Under the pieces are notes generated by a model. The model ran no database searches. It saw only the letters and a list, made by a program, of their open reading frames with translations, and was not told the DNA's origin. 64,000 bases of DNA, from assembly GCA_029261835.1 (NCBI GenBank), contig JAJDAO010000069.1, forward strand, positions 62,001-126,000. The letters run 5' to 3'. Below, in pieces: positions 9,201 to 17,150 of the stretch (positions within the stretch are counted from its first letter, which is position 1; each line of letters begins with the position of its first letter). Origin of the DNA: Deltaproteobacteria bacterium (GTDB lineage Bacteria; Myxococcota_A; UBA9160; UBA4427). The position numbers and the translations under genes are program-made.

Positions 9201-10391
9201 TTTCTAACGCGGGTACGCGTATGCCCTCGGAACGCCGCTCACTTCCTTCAGGAAGTTCTCCGCATGGGGGTCCCGGTCTTCGACGAACTAACGGAGCACT
9301 CGCTGAGCCGCCCCCTCATCAACGAAATGCTGAGATCCCGCGGCTGCAATCTGGTGCACAGCTTGCGGCGGATCAACATCATAGGCGTTGACGACTTTTG
9401 CGAGGAACTTCGGGCGTGGCAGAGCGAGCATCCAGCTCAGAGGCTCGACCCGGGCAATGCCCTCGCGATGATCGGAGTCATCAAGGAGCGCACCCTCGAG
9501 AAACACTTTGCAAATCCCGATCGCAGAGTCCCGGTGACCCTACAGGGCCAGCCGACCTATGATGTCTCGGAAGCGGAAATCCGGGGCCTGTACCAATCCT
9601 ACCCCGAGTGGGGTGACGTCCTCTTCAAGCTAGAGCGCGGCGAAGCCATGACGCCAGCGGAGCAAGTCGATGTCTACCGGTTGGTGAGTGGGCGCAAGCG
9701 TTTTCAGAGTCACATGGTCAAGATCCTCGCCAACTTCTTACCGCTTCAGACCATTCGATCACGGATCACGGGCGGTGATCTACTCATTCGTGAGCTCCGC
9801 GCAATGCGAGGCGTCACGCAGAGCAGGGATCACCGTTTCGACGTCTACTTTCATACTCTCGAGGTGCTCGACCAACTCGTCGACAACGTACTGCCACTCG
9901 ATTTCGTACCGGAGCGCGTCCGCTGCTGCGTACAGGATGCCCTCGAGGAAGAGATCGGACACGTCAGTCGATGTGATCTGCTTCTTCTCGCGGCCGCTCT
10001 GCACGACCTCGGAAAGGCAGGTAGTGGAAAGGACGAGACCACAGGGCACGCGAGGCGCGGTCTCAAGGCAGTGCAGCCGATCCTGTCTCGTTTTCGGCTG
10101 AGCCATGCCCAGAAGGAACTGATCAACGCCGTCATTACTCACCACGCACCTGGCAAGCTGCGCCGAACAGGGGAGAGCTGGAAGGATTTCGTGGCGCGTG
10201 GCGGACTCGATCTTCTCTACGATTCACTGACCGATGAGATGCGAAACCCATACCCGATCGAGACCATCCTTCACTACCACGCGGACATCCTCGGAAGGCG
10301 AGGTGACGAGACATCCCCGTCTCAGATCGAGCGCCGGAAACAGGTAACCTCGTTCCTCTTGGAGCGCCTGTTGCGCGAGCGTTCGGAGTAG
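6216..10391 (+). CDS. Succinyl-CoA-synthetase-like / helical repeat / HD-domain fusion protein
   Basis: The frame is open from 5721, but the first 165 codons look non-coding. I chose the GTG at 6216 (1391 residues, behind a G-rich RBS-like stretch); the start is uncertain. Residues about 30-180 match the ligase-CoA domain of succinyl-CoA synthetase beta (SNGAGVATNTVDQL). Residues about 205-510 match the alpha subunit: a CoA-binding Rossmann fold (VGVLGFGKTA, IGPNSPG), GRSGTI, AIGGDRY, GESGG and the phospho-His site GHQG (H465). No ATP-grasp domain is present. Residues about 520-1190 are helical repeats of about 40 residues that I do not recognise. Residues about 1213-1360 form an HD domain of the CCA-adding-enzyme type (HTLEV, HDLGK at 1263, H1278, HH at 1309). 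Function is unknown. Confidence 0.85.
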   Translation: MLVFRGQRYDLNITLFSRQPSRQGPCRGSGVFVVSNGAGVATNTVDQLSSSVCVAGMIDLKRDFSAPKITAAFEMIRAARPDLDALAVNMVSGVARAEDTAEAVERFCAAVEGNVSVILRFSGPYPAESRAILHSLERRYGCVSIADSTHDLVHKTRGVFGLRLPAVAGPSRLAEAIEAALDTRARLGVTADAHTWLTADRTIEHVFGSKHETRVGVLGFGKTARFQIGVMKELGVRVRWVVTPNSARYTDASLPMDELFPTVKAAVMARGDVDLVINYAPAAHALEATRGCLDGSQQMRLMLLVAENMPYEKAIRAMDALEARGVAYIGPNSPGVMIVEPGENGSKLFKLGNMPAQIFCEAGGMSVVGRSGTIVFDTVEKAAAAGIGTRLAWAIGGDRYTGLGLLDALVMLEQDVRTRFIALLGESGGFQEQLAARLLATGVISKPVIVLVTGESLPAGVQYGHQGSLKFAEADDPRVKQRRFRAAGAIVVSSPSELVEAVAEVERIGWNLQARRQDALWNQLEEAGKVTGLRWQDELREPYDLLYELVGHYRIYDAQEHMPHHLHELATHLATLGAKRFTELLTTLILPEAFNKAFSKSREYVAELIRGINETGVENFTTLVDQLFGKDAFNAALAATPWAAADLINEAHEVGIREAHTVIAKTMGISLFRETLSEQPWNTAHAFRSINNMRWWRYVRAYDRYCTHLTGDSQLPKASWRRNPWASVKLVRGYDRMPEGGLERVFDDPDGRALYVEKSRTDPQGLLELGKRAYLTSSSSGLPFETIFHQEVQRGVPDQPDIDTEIERMGREDFEELIEWLFTSESFERSRVLHEKSTARALRLINNLGDENESGAQSLLRVYRDHFEIFDTPAFRLAVTRNLWMVVDLLVATSRLDVVSVNRIVDYVVSRSNFNYAVAEHQWGTSQAFHKIAAMGASEFLDAHRILEDVTHDRACFAASFKKNPRDAVEIVQVVEIIGKEALGRLLGDRETRDAFLTRVRVCPRNAAHFLQEVLRMGVPVFDELTEHSLSRPLINEMLRSRGCNLVHSLRRINIIGVDDFCEELRAWQSEHPAQRLDPGNALAMIGVIKERTLEKHFANPDRRVPVTLQGQPTYDVSEAEIRGLYQSYPEWGDVLFKLERGEAMTPAEQVDVYRLVSGRKRFQSHMVKILANFLPLQTIRSRITGGDLLIRELRAMRGVTQSRDHRFDVYFHTLEVLDQLVDNVLPLDFVPERVRCCVQDALEEEIGHVSRCDLLLLAAALHDLGKAGSGKDETTGHARRGLKAVQPILSRFRLSHAQKELINAVITHHAPGKLRRTGESWKDFVARGGLDLLYDSLTDEMRNPYPIETILHYHADILGRRGDETSPSQIERRKQVTSFLLERLLRERSE

Positions 10392-10392
10392 C

Positions 10393-11850
10393 TCACTGTC
10401 TCCCTTCGCGCCGTCCCGCCCGGAGTTCCCGAACTCGCCGAACGAACTCAGGCCAGCGCCCGCCGCCCTCACCCGCCTCGCCTTCGAGCAGCCGGCCCGA
10501 GGTATCGCGAAGCTCTACGTCGAGGCCAGCGCCGATCTCTGCGTGAATTCGGTTGAGCAACGCCAGATTGGAGGTTGCGGCGGCAAGGCTCAGAGCCAGG
10601 ACGCCCGCCGCGAGCAGTGCTTTGGGTTCGACTGCTCGATACCCCGCGGCAACAAGGAGCGCAACGACAAGACCGGTCCAGTTCGTGGAATACATGATGT
10701 ACTCATGGCCGAATACGAGATGCAGAGCAAACTGACATGCCAGCACGCAGAGTGGTATCCAGAAGATCGGGGGCGGCCTCCGAAGCGACCAAGCCGCCGC
10801 GGCCACCAGAGCGAGGATCGTGCCAATCAGGATCACCGTCGCTGCTGACCATTCCCTCGGATTCGATGACTCGAGCGACAGCGCCCAGTAGGGCAACTCT
10901 TCGTAGATGAGGTGGTCGGAGTATGCCGGCTCGGGCGCAATCAGGTTGTAGCCGACGAAATGCGCGCCCACTTGCACGGTATGCGTCAACGGCCTCGCCG
11001 CGATATCGGACCAGCGAAACCAGGGGCTCACGTGGGGTGACTCCTGAAGCAGCCGCTTCGTGCCGGGGTAGACCGAGCTCTGCAACGCCCCGAGTCCGAT
11101 CGAACCAGCCACGAGCACACCGAGTACCAAGATCACCCGAGGTACGCTACGGCGAAGCCAGTCCGGGCGGCGCTCCGGTGTGTGCGCGCGCAGCTGATGC
11201 AACAGTCTGCCTCCGAGAGCAATCACCCAGGGGACGATCTGGCTGATCGTGATCCCCAGCCCGAAGATGCCTAGCAGACCCCACAGCATCCCCTCCGACC
11301 AGCCGAAGCGCCGCCCGAACCGAGCGTTGGCGAGAAGCAGCGGCCCCAGCGTCGCCAGACCTGAAACCGACGCACTCTCTGGAAGCGACCCGAGAAGAAT
11401 CGATGCGGCGGAGCAGCTACACGCGACGGCTGCCAAGACACCGGGAAGTCGGCGCTTCTGGCAGAGCTGCATCGCGAGCCAGCCGGAGAGCATTGCGTAG
11501 ACGGCGAGAGTGAATCCGACGAAGATCTGCGCCGCCTGTAAGCGTCGCGACACGAACTCGACTCGCTCGAACAGATTTGAAACCAGCGGCGCGATCATGA
11601 GCTTCTGGAGCGGGTGTACGCTCTGGCGAAAAGCCGGCGCATCGCTCGTCCAGTTTTCCGCCACGAGGCCGATGTCCATCTCGAAGATCGCGCTGAAGTA
11701 CCACGAGACGTCTCCCTTGGCGGGCAGACCGAAGGAGCCGTAGAAGTGCATGCCGAGAAACGCGAGAAAGAGCAAGCTCCCGGCGATCCCCTGCGCCAGC
11801 CGCGCACGGCCGATCGAGATCTGCGCAGCGACTGTGCGGGACTCGTACAT
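10393..11850 (-). CDS. Polytopic membrane protein, unrecognised family
   Basis: The 485-residue protein has roughly ten hydrophobic segments, for example SLLFLAFLGMHFYG, GMLWGLLGIFGLGITISQIVPWVI and VILVLGVLVAGSIGLGAL. There is a soluble loop after the first segment (about 45-95) and a charged C-terminus (GRREGRQ). The layout resembles GT-C-fold glycosyltransferase-like membrane proteins, but I see no clear acidic motif in the first loop. It is convergent with the fusion gene, with the two stops 1 base apart. Function unknown. Confidence 0.7.
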   Translation of the reverse strand: MYESRTVAAQISIGRARLAQGIAGSLLFLAFLGMHFYGSFGLPAKGDVSWYFSAIFEMDIGLVAENWTSDAPAFRQSVHPLQKLMIAPLVSNLFERVEFVSRRLQAAQIFVGFTLAVYAMLSGWLAMQLCQKRRLPGVLAAVACSCSAASILLGSLPESASVSGLATLGPLLLANARFGRRFGWSEGMLWGLLGIFGLGITISQIVPWVIALGGRLLHQLRAHTPERRPDWLRRSVPRVILVLGVLVAGSIGLGALQSSVYPGTKRLLQESPHVSPWFRWSDIAARPLTHTVQVGAHFVGYNLIAPEPAYSDHLIYEELPYWALSLESSNPREWSAATVILIGTILALVAAAAWSLRRPPPIFWIPLCVLACQFALHLVFGHEYIMYSTNWTGLVVALLVAAGYRAVEPKALLAAGVLALSLAAATSNLALLNRIHAEIGAGLDVELRDTSGRLLEGEAGEGGGRWPEFVRRVRELRAGRREGRQ

Positions 11851-11911
11851 GGAAGCAATTATGAAATGCGCCCCCCGGCAGAGTCAAGCCGCGAACCGTG
11901 GCGCCTCATCT

Positions 11912-12640
11912 TCACCGCCACGCCATGCCGAGGGACGCCGACTCTGCGCGCTTCCTCGATCCGGAAACGAGAGCGAGCACACCGGCACAGAACAGAAGTG
12001 CGGCGGTCGGTTCGGGAACCGCCGGCTCGAGACGAGGACCGTCGTGGGGCGTAATGCCGGTCAAGTGAAGGCCACTCAACGGGGTCTCGCGGCAGCCGGA
12101 GCGCTCTCCGACAATGGGCGACGCCGAGAGATCGCGAATGATCATCGAACTGGACGACATCACAATCGCACCAGAGCCGGATTCCGTTTCGCATCTAGGT
12201 GCGCCGGTGATTCCTCCCTGAATCGCGGTATTGATCCGGATCGTCGTCGCCGCGCGCAGCGAGATAGGACCAGAAGCGCTGAGCGGCCCGCTTCCGAAGA
12301 TCGATTCACCGGCGGTGAGCGAAACGGACCCGATCCACTTCAAACCCCCGATCCAGAGATCATCATCAACCGAGAGGCCCGAGAGGCCATCAACGTCAAG
12401 AAGCTCCAGCGTACCGGTGACGGCCGATGGGGGGATGCCAAGCGGCGACCCACTGAGCTCGATGCTCTCGCCCGCGAGCAACGAGATGTCGCTCGCCGCA
12501 AGGCCAGTGCTATCGAAATGGATGCTCCCCGTGGCGAAGATCTCGAGCACGCCCGCTCCGCTGATCTGCAGCATCGTGGTAGCACTCGCCCAGGATGCGA
12601 CTCCCAACGACAGTAGCTGAATGAGGACCAGCCGGACCAT
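11912..12640 (-). CDS. PEP-CTERM sorted exported protein
   Basis: From the ATG at 12640 the protein is about 242 residues, with a signal peptide (MVRLVLIQLLSLGVASWASA). The body is Ser/Gly-rich and beta-prone with recurring AGESI elements, like a filamentous or adhesin-type surface protein. The C-terminus is a PEP-CTERM signal: VPEP, a hydrophobic helix (LLFCAGVLALVSG) and a basic RKR cluster. Such tails direct processing by exosortase/archaeosortase-type enzymes. No exosortase is in this window. A longer frame reaches 12742, but its extra residues would precede the signal peptide. Confidence 0.72.
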   Translation of the reverse strand: MVRLVLIQLLSLGVASWASATTMLQISGAGVLEIFATGSIHFDSTGLAASDISLLAGESIELSGSPLGIPPSAVTGTLELLDVDGLSGLSVDDDLWIGGLKWIGSVSLTAGESIFGSGPLSASGPISLRAATTIRINTAIQGGITGAPRCETESGSGAIVMSSSSMIIRDLSASPIVGERSGCRETPLSGLHLTGITPHDGPRLEPAVPEPTAALLFCAGVLALVSGSRKRAESASLGMAWR

Positions 12641-12781
12641 CAACACACTATGGCGATGAATCACTGTTGTGCTCCAAAGAATCAATCTCACAATCGAACT
12701 CACCGTAGCACCTTCATCGTCGGCGAAACAATGGCTGAGCATGCGCTCGGACGGCGTATCTCGCTACATGCGCTCCGTCCT

Positions 12782-13684
12782 CTACCCCGCGCGGCGATCG
12801 ATCCGCGGCGGAAGCAGATAGGGGTAGTCTCTCCGAAGCACGTTGTACGAAAGCCAGCGGTCAGCCCGCCGTAGTGCCTGCAACCAGGCGTAGGTTCGCG
12901 CGTCTGCCCGGTAGTGGGCGCGGATGTCTTCCTCCTCGACGGGCGGGTCCAGTGCGAGTACGTGATTGGCGACGGGCAGGAAGACGGGAATCAGATGGGC
13001 GAGATTCTCCTTCTTGAGGTTGCCCAGGAAGTCGAGCGCCTGACCTCGCAAAGAGTGGTAGTTGTCGAGCAGGCCAGGCAGGGCGAAGCGGCGCACCGGC
13101 CACCGCAACGGAGCGGGCAATGCGCGCAGCTGCAGCTTCCAATCGAAGAGCTCGTCACCCTGCTCGTCGCGCTGAAATGGCGAACTCACGTCGAGATAGA
13201 GAATGCGGTCTCCCACGAATACCCAGTTGGAGAGCTGACCGTCGGGTGCCAACTCGGAACTCACCGATTGCTGGAGCAGGTGCAAGATGCGCTCGAAGGC
13301 CTGAACCGCCCTCTTCGCGTCGACACGTCGCAAGAAGGCGGGCCCCAGGCTCTCGCTGCTCTGAAAGGGTTGAACACAGTAGAGGACCTCGCGTCCGTCG
13401 ATGCCGGGGACGAGGGCGACGTCCGTCTCCACTACTTCGACTCCGCAGCGCGAGAGCGCCTCGACGTAGCCGCGGATGACACCAGCGCAGCGCAGTGCCG
13501 AAGAACGATCGGGGAAGGGAGTGAGGCGTTTGCACGCGAGATCCCCCGCGCGCGCTCGCAGCCTCAGCACTGTCGTGACCTCCCCGTAGCCGATCACGTC
13601 GAGTGCCGAGTAGTCACGACGCCTGAGTGCCCTCTGGACCTCTCGCTCCAGCTCCTCGATCTCGTTTCCCGATAGCAGCTCCAT
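12782..13684 (-). CDS. Uncharacterised protein with kinase-like features (possibly DUF6206)
   Basis: The 300-residue protein opens with a helical segment, then VIGYGEVTTVLRL (about 30-43) and DLACKRL (about 48-54). These resemble the glycine loop and catalytic lysine strand of kinase-like folds. LSNWVFVGDRILYLDVSSPF (about 150-170) resembles the catalytic and Mg-binding segment, with NW and LDVSSP in place of HxD/DFG. The C-terminal half is helical. It looks like proteins labelled DUF6206, but I am recalling that family without a search. The gene stands alone, minus strand, between the PEP-CTERM gene and the MaoC gene. Confidence 0.6.
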   Translation of the reverse strand: MELLSGNEIEELEREVQRALRRRDYSALDVIGYGEVTTVLRLRARAGDLACKRLTPFPDRSSALRCAGVIRGYVEALSRCGVEVVETDVALVPGIDGREVLYCVQPFQSSESLGPAFLRRVDAKRAVQAFERILHLLQQSVSSELAPDGQLSNWVFVGDRILYLDVSSPFQRDEQGDELFDWKLQLRALPAPLRWPVRRFALPGLLDNYHSLRGQALDFLGNLKKENLAHLIPVFLPVANHVLALDPPVEEEDIRAHYRADARTYAWLQALRRADRWLSYNVLRRDYPYLLPPRIDRRAG

Positions 13685-13882
13685 CCCGATAGCCTATCTC
13701 ATGAACGCCTGCGGCTACTCATCGAACCGGGTGGAAGTGCTTGTGCTCGGCGAGGCTTCGAACGATAATCGGCTGATCGGAACAGCGATCTCGCGTGATC
13801 GGAGCTGTGCCACCGGGGGCAGGGGGACTGCCGCCCGGCTGATCGGCAGACGATCGAATCGAGTGCGGGAGAGAGCGGGAGA

Positions 13883-14365
13883 ATGGCGATGTCGGACAAG
13901 GCGGAGAAGGCGTTTGCGCTATGGAAGGCCGCAGAGGGCGAAGAGAAGGGCGTTGGAGCCTGGATGGAGCTGACACAGGAACGAATCGATCAGTTCGCCG
14001 ATGTCACGGAGGATCACCAGTTCATCCACGTCGATCCCGAACGCGCCAAGGCGACTCCCTTCGGCACAACCATCGCGCACGGCTTTCTCACGCTCTCGCT
14101 GCTGACGCATCTCAGCAAGGGCGAGCCCAAGGGCGATCCGGCGCGCTACGAAGGCATCGCCATGGGAATCAACTACGGCTTCGACAAGGTTCGCTTCGTG
14201 AGCCCCGTGAAGGTAGGCAGCCGAGTCCGCGCCCACGACCTGCTCTCCAAGGTGGAGCTCAAGGGCAACGCAGTCCAGGTGACGCGCACCATGACGGTCG
14301 AGATCGAGGGTGAGGAGCGCCCGGCGCTCGTGGCCGACTGGCTGACGCGCCTGGTCTTCGCCTGA
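13883..14365 (+). CDS. MaoC-family (R)-specific enoyl-CoA hydratase / NodN-like dehydratase
   Basis: This 160-residue single hot-dog protein carries the R-hydratase motif. FADVTEDHQFIHVD supplies the catalytic Asp/His pair, followed by PFGTTIAHGFLTLSL. Enzymes of this type hydrate trans-2-enoyl-CoA or act in lipid and polyketide side pathways. GGGAG-like sequence just upstream places the start at 13883 or, with better spacing, at the second ATG at 13889. The gene stands alone. Confidence 0.9.
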   Translation: MAMSDKAEKAFALWKAAEGEEKGVGAWMELTQERIDQFADVTEDHQFIHVDPERAKATPFGTTIAHGFLTLSLLTHLSKGEPKGDPARYEGIAMGINYGFDKVRFVSPVKVGSRVRAHDLLSKVELKGNAVQVTRTMTVEIEGEERPALVADWLTRLVFA

Positions 14366-14616
14366 CCTGAAGAGGACACCGCGGCCCCCACACCCGCCCC
14401 GGGGCACCAAGAGAAAATGACGCCTGAGCACTGACTTAGGGCCCTCTCCCGGCGCCGTCAAAGGGTTGCGCTATGCCGTGTCCCGGTCGCCAGACCAACG
14501 GGGTGTGCCGCCGATCTGGCGGGCGTCCGTAACCCGGCGGCGCCCGTCGCGTGTCCATAGGTCAGAGGCGGGCAGCAAGTCCGTGTGCATCGAAGGACGC
14601 CGCTCGCGGGAGGAGA

Positions 14617-15192
14617 ATGCAGACCGGTACCGCGAAGCTGACCATCGACGCCGTGGAGGAAGACCTCGAAGCGCGCTTTCGCAGCTTCGTTGCAAGCCAC
14701 ACCGACCGAGCGGTGCGTGTCGCGTGGCGTCTGGTAGGCGGCGACGAGGCTGCGGCCAAGGATGTCGCGCAAGAAGCGTTCCTCAACGCCTACCGCGCTC
14801 TGCCGCGCTTTCGTGAGGAAGCGAGCCTCGAGACCTGGTTCTACCGAATCCTCGTCCGCCGGGCGCACAACTACCGTCGCTGGTTGGCCCTTCGAAAGCT
14901 CTGGGGAGCACCCTGGCTCGACGATCCGCCAGACCCAGCACCAAGTGCCGGGAGTGATCCGATGCTCAGACGGCGTATTGCCAAGGCGCTTGACCGTCTT
15001 ACCCGCCGACAGCGCGAGGCGTTCGTTCTGGTCCACGTGGATGGATTCAGCGTGCGCCAAGCGGCTGAGATGCTTGGCATGCCAGCGGGCACGCTCAAGA
15101 GCCACCTGCACCGCGCACTGACGAAGCTCCGTGCGGAGCTCGAAGACTTGGGAAACACCCTCGTTGGAGGCGGAGAAGATGAACTCCCCTGA
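14617..15192 (+). CDS. ECF-type RNA polymerase sigma factor
   Basis: The ATG at 14617 is preceded by GGGAGGAGA and gives 191 residues. Sigma region 2 spans about 20-85 (AWRLVGGDEAAAKDVAQEAFLNAYRALPRF and SLETWFYRILVRRAHNYRR). Region 4 spans about 125-175 (ALDRLTRRQREAFVLVHVDGFSVRQAAEMLGMP, GTLKSHLHRA). The stop overlaps the start of the next gene by 14 bases, so it is co-translated with the putative anti-sigma factor. The downstream Spy/CpxP-like gene suggests an envelope- or metal-stress regulon. Confidence 0.93.
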   Translation: MQTGTAKLTIDAVEEDLEARFRSFVASHTDRAVRVAWRLVGGDEAAAKDVAQEAFLNAYRALPRFREEASLETWFYRILVRRAHNYRRWLALRKLWGAPWLDDPPDPAPSAGSDPMLRRRIAKALDRLTRRQREAFVLVHVDGFSVRQAAEMLGMPAGTLKSHLHRALTKLRAELEDLGNTLVGGGEDELP

Positions 15193-15586
15193 TGATGATC
15201 GACCCGTACTCGCGCGAGAGGATGCCGAGCTGGTGAAGCGCGTGGCAGAAATCTATGCGCCACCGTCGCTGACTGCTTCTGAGCGTCGTGATTTCCAAGG
15301 GCGCGTGCTCGCACGGGCCGGCGCAACGCCAGCCCGCCCGGGTCTGCGCTTGCTCGTCCCGATTGCGACGATCGCTGCAGCCGCCGCGATGGCCATGTTG
15401 TGGATGGGCAGACCGCATCCGAACGACTCGGCTCCCATCAGCGAGACCGAGTCCACGCAAGTCAGCCGTATCGCAATCTGGGAGTACGAACTCATCAACC
15501 CTCCCGAACTCGACGATACCCGCCCACAGGAAGAGGTTGAGATGTTGCCAGACGAGTACGTCGCCATCGCGAGCCTTCTCCTCTAG
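15179..15586 (+). CDS. Small membrane protein, probable anti-sigma factor
   Basis: The ATG at 15179 lies inside the end of the sigma gene behind GGAGGCGGAGAAG. The 135-residue product has a cytoplasmic segment (about 1-55), one transmembrane helix (LLVPIATIAAAAAMAMLWM) and an acidic C-terminal tail of about 60 residues with IWEYELINPPEL. There is no HxxxCxxC zinc anti-sigma motif. Position, overlap and topology make a regulator of the sigma factor the best inference. Confidence 0.7.
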   Translation: MNSPDDDRPVLAREDAELVKRVAEIYAPPSLTASERRDFQGRVLARAGATPARPGLRLLVPIATIAAAAAMAMLWMGRPHPNDSAPISETESTQVSRIAIWEYELINPPELDDTRPQEEVEMLPDEYVAIASLLL

Positions 15587-15719
15587 CGGGGTTTTCGGCG
15601 CCGTAACCCGAGGCAGTTTCTTGCGGGTCCAATCTGATGAAACCGATTGAAGGTGGAGCCTGAGCCAAGCACATCGCCGGTATCGGCTCCACTCTGTCGA
15701 ACACGGGAATCGAGGAGGA

Positions 15720-16358
15720 ATGAGAATGATTCGAAGACTTCAGCGGGGAGAAGCTGTCGTATTGATGTGTCTACTTGCCACTCTGGGGATCGCTGGCTCG
15801 AGTCTGGCGGAGCGGCCTTTCCGCGGAATGCAGCGCGATCCCGGTGGCTTCATCGAACGCGCCGTCGAGGAGCTCGGGCTCGACGACGAGACGAGCAGAG
15901 CCGTTCGCGCTGTCGCTGACGAGTCGCGCCAGCGGGGCGAAGAGCTGCGCAAGAACGTGCGCAAAGCCCGGCGCGCCATGCGCGACCTGCTGGAGCAGGA
16001 TCAGGTCGACGAGGACGTGGTCATGGCCCAGGCGGACCAGATCGCCGCGCTGGAGGCCGAGGCCAGCAAGCACCGCCTCTCGACCATTCTCCGTATCCGT
16101 GCTCTGCTCACGCCCGAACAGCGAAGCAAGATGATGAGCATGCACGAGGCGCGGCGTGAGCGCCGCAGGGATCGAGTTGCGGATCGTCTCGAGGAATCTT
16201 GCGGGAACGCGATCGACTCCTATTGTGGCGAAGCGGAGCCCGGCTTCGAGACGATGGCCTGTCTGCGCGACCACAGAGACGAAATTGCGCCCACCTGCCG
16301 AGATGCGATTGCTCACAGGCGACCGCATCGCGGGCCCGGGAAGGGCTCCTCGGACTGA
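15720..16358 (+). CDS. Periplasmic Spy/CpxP-like protein with Cys-rich repeat tail
   Basis: The ATG at 15720 follows GAGGAGGA. The 212-residue protein has a signal peptide (about 1-30, ending SSLA). A Spy/CpxP/ZraP-type helical region follows (about 40-150) with LRKNVRKARRAMRDLLEQDQVDEDVV and the LTPEQRSKMMSMHE motif. The tail (about 155-200) holds five cysteines: SCGNAIDSYCGE, MACLRDHR and PTCRDAI. The spacing resembles the cysteine-rich GLG1 repeat (PF00839). Spy-like proteins sense or chaperone in the periplasm. It is probably co-regulated by the ECF sigma factor upstream. Confidence 0.8.
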   Translation: MRMIRRLQRGEAVVLMCLLATLGIAGSSLAERPFRGMQRDPGGFIERAVEELGLDDETSRAVRAVADESRQRGEELRKNVRKARRAMRDLLEQDQVDEDVVMAQADQIAALEAEASKHRLSTILRIRALLTPEQRSKMMSMHEARRERRRDRVADRLEESCGNAIDSYCGEAEPGFETMACLRDHRDEIAPTCRDAIAHRRPHRGPGKGSSD

Positions 16359-16398
16359 GGAGGAGCGAGGAGGCTCGCGTGCGGTGCGGCGGAAGCTC

Positions 16399-16439
16399 GG
16401 TGAATCACCACCACGCGGCCCGGCCGAGCGTGGTGGTGA
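16399..16439. terminator. Stem-loop, probable terminator of the sigma operon
   Basis: GAATCACCACCACGC (16399-16413) pairs exactly with GCGTGGTGGTGATTC (16425-16439), giving a 15-bp stem with an 11-base loop. No T-run follows. It lies between the Spy-like gene and a convergent gene, so it may act on both. Confidence 0.6.
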
Positions 16440-16553
16440 TTCCCGGTCGACTGCAGCGAGAACCGCCTCTTCACCGAGAGCCCGGAACGTCTACGGGCTC
16501 ACTGCTGCACGGCAGAGCAGCGTATCGGGGACGCCCGCCCCCTCGGACCAGAT

Positions 16554-17018
16554 TCACATCTCGGCCGGCCGTGGATCGAGGCGCATGATGTGTGGGTCCG
16601 AGCCGCGGAAGATCTGCATCAGGCCGTCGAAACAACCGTACTTGGCGCGAAAGGCTTCGATGATACGATCGCGCGATGCCTCGTCCTCGATGAAGCTCAC
16701 CCGAACCGGGTAATCCACCTCGGCGACCCGCAGCACCATACTCGGATCACGCACGAGGTTTCGCCCCCAGCGAGTCGACCTGGAAGTGCGAATGTAGGCG
16801 TCCCCATCGACGACGCTCAGCCAGATGGTCGTCTCACGCGCCTCGCCATCGTCGTCGACCGTTACGGCGACGACCCGCTTCACGTCAGCCAGTGAGTCCC
16901 ATGGCGCCGGCGGCGTGCCGGCGCCGGCCAGTCCGGTCGCGAAGACCAAGTGAGCCGCCACGATCAGCGATAGCGCTGGTCGCAGCAACCGAGTAGCAAG
17001 GCCTCTTCTCTTCATCAT
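16554..17018 (-). CDS. Exported FMN-binding split-barrel protein (DUF2255/PNPOx-like)
   Basis: The ATG at 17018 is preceded by GGAGGAGACG; the frame also allows GTG at 17030. The product of about 154 residues has a signal peptide or anchor (LSLIVAAHLVFATGLAGAG). A small beta-barrel domain follows with TTIWLSVVDGDAYIRTSRSTRWGRNLVRDPSMVLRV. This pattern (W-x(2)-V-DG-x-YIRT-x(6)-W) is seen in deazaflavin/FMN split-barrel oxidoreductases. Export is unusual for that fold. The gene stands alone, next to the divergent oxyR. Confidence 0.72.
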   Translation of the reverse strand: MMKRRGLATRLLRPALSLIVAAHLVFATGLAGAGTPPAPWDSLADVKRVVAVTVDDDGEARETTIWLSVVDGDAYIRTSRSTRWGRNLVRDPSMVLRVAEVDYPVRVSFIEDEASRDRIIEAFRAKYGCFDGLMQIFRGSDPHIMRLDPRPAEM

Positions 17019-17150
17019 CGTCTCCTCCACCCGGTCAGTGTCGGGAGCTGGGCCAGGGGTTACAGAGCGGGCAGCATCATAGTCTGCCTCGATAGAAATC
17101 TTGCAGCGATATACTCTCTCGATCTTTCCACCCGCAGCTCGGAGGGCCGC

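Noticed and set aside
13685..13882. Possible tRNA or small RNA in the gap before the MaoC gene
   Set aside because: No cloverleaf or conserved T-loop could be found by eye.
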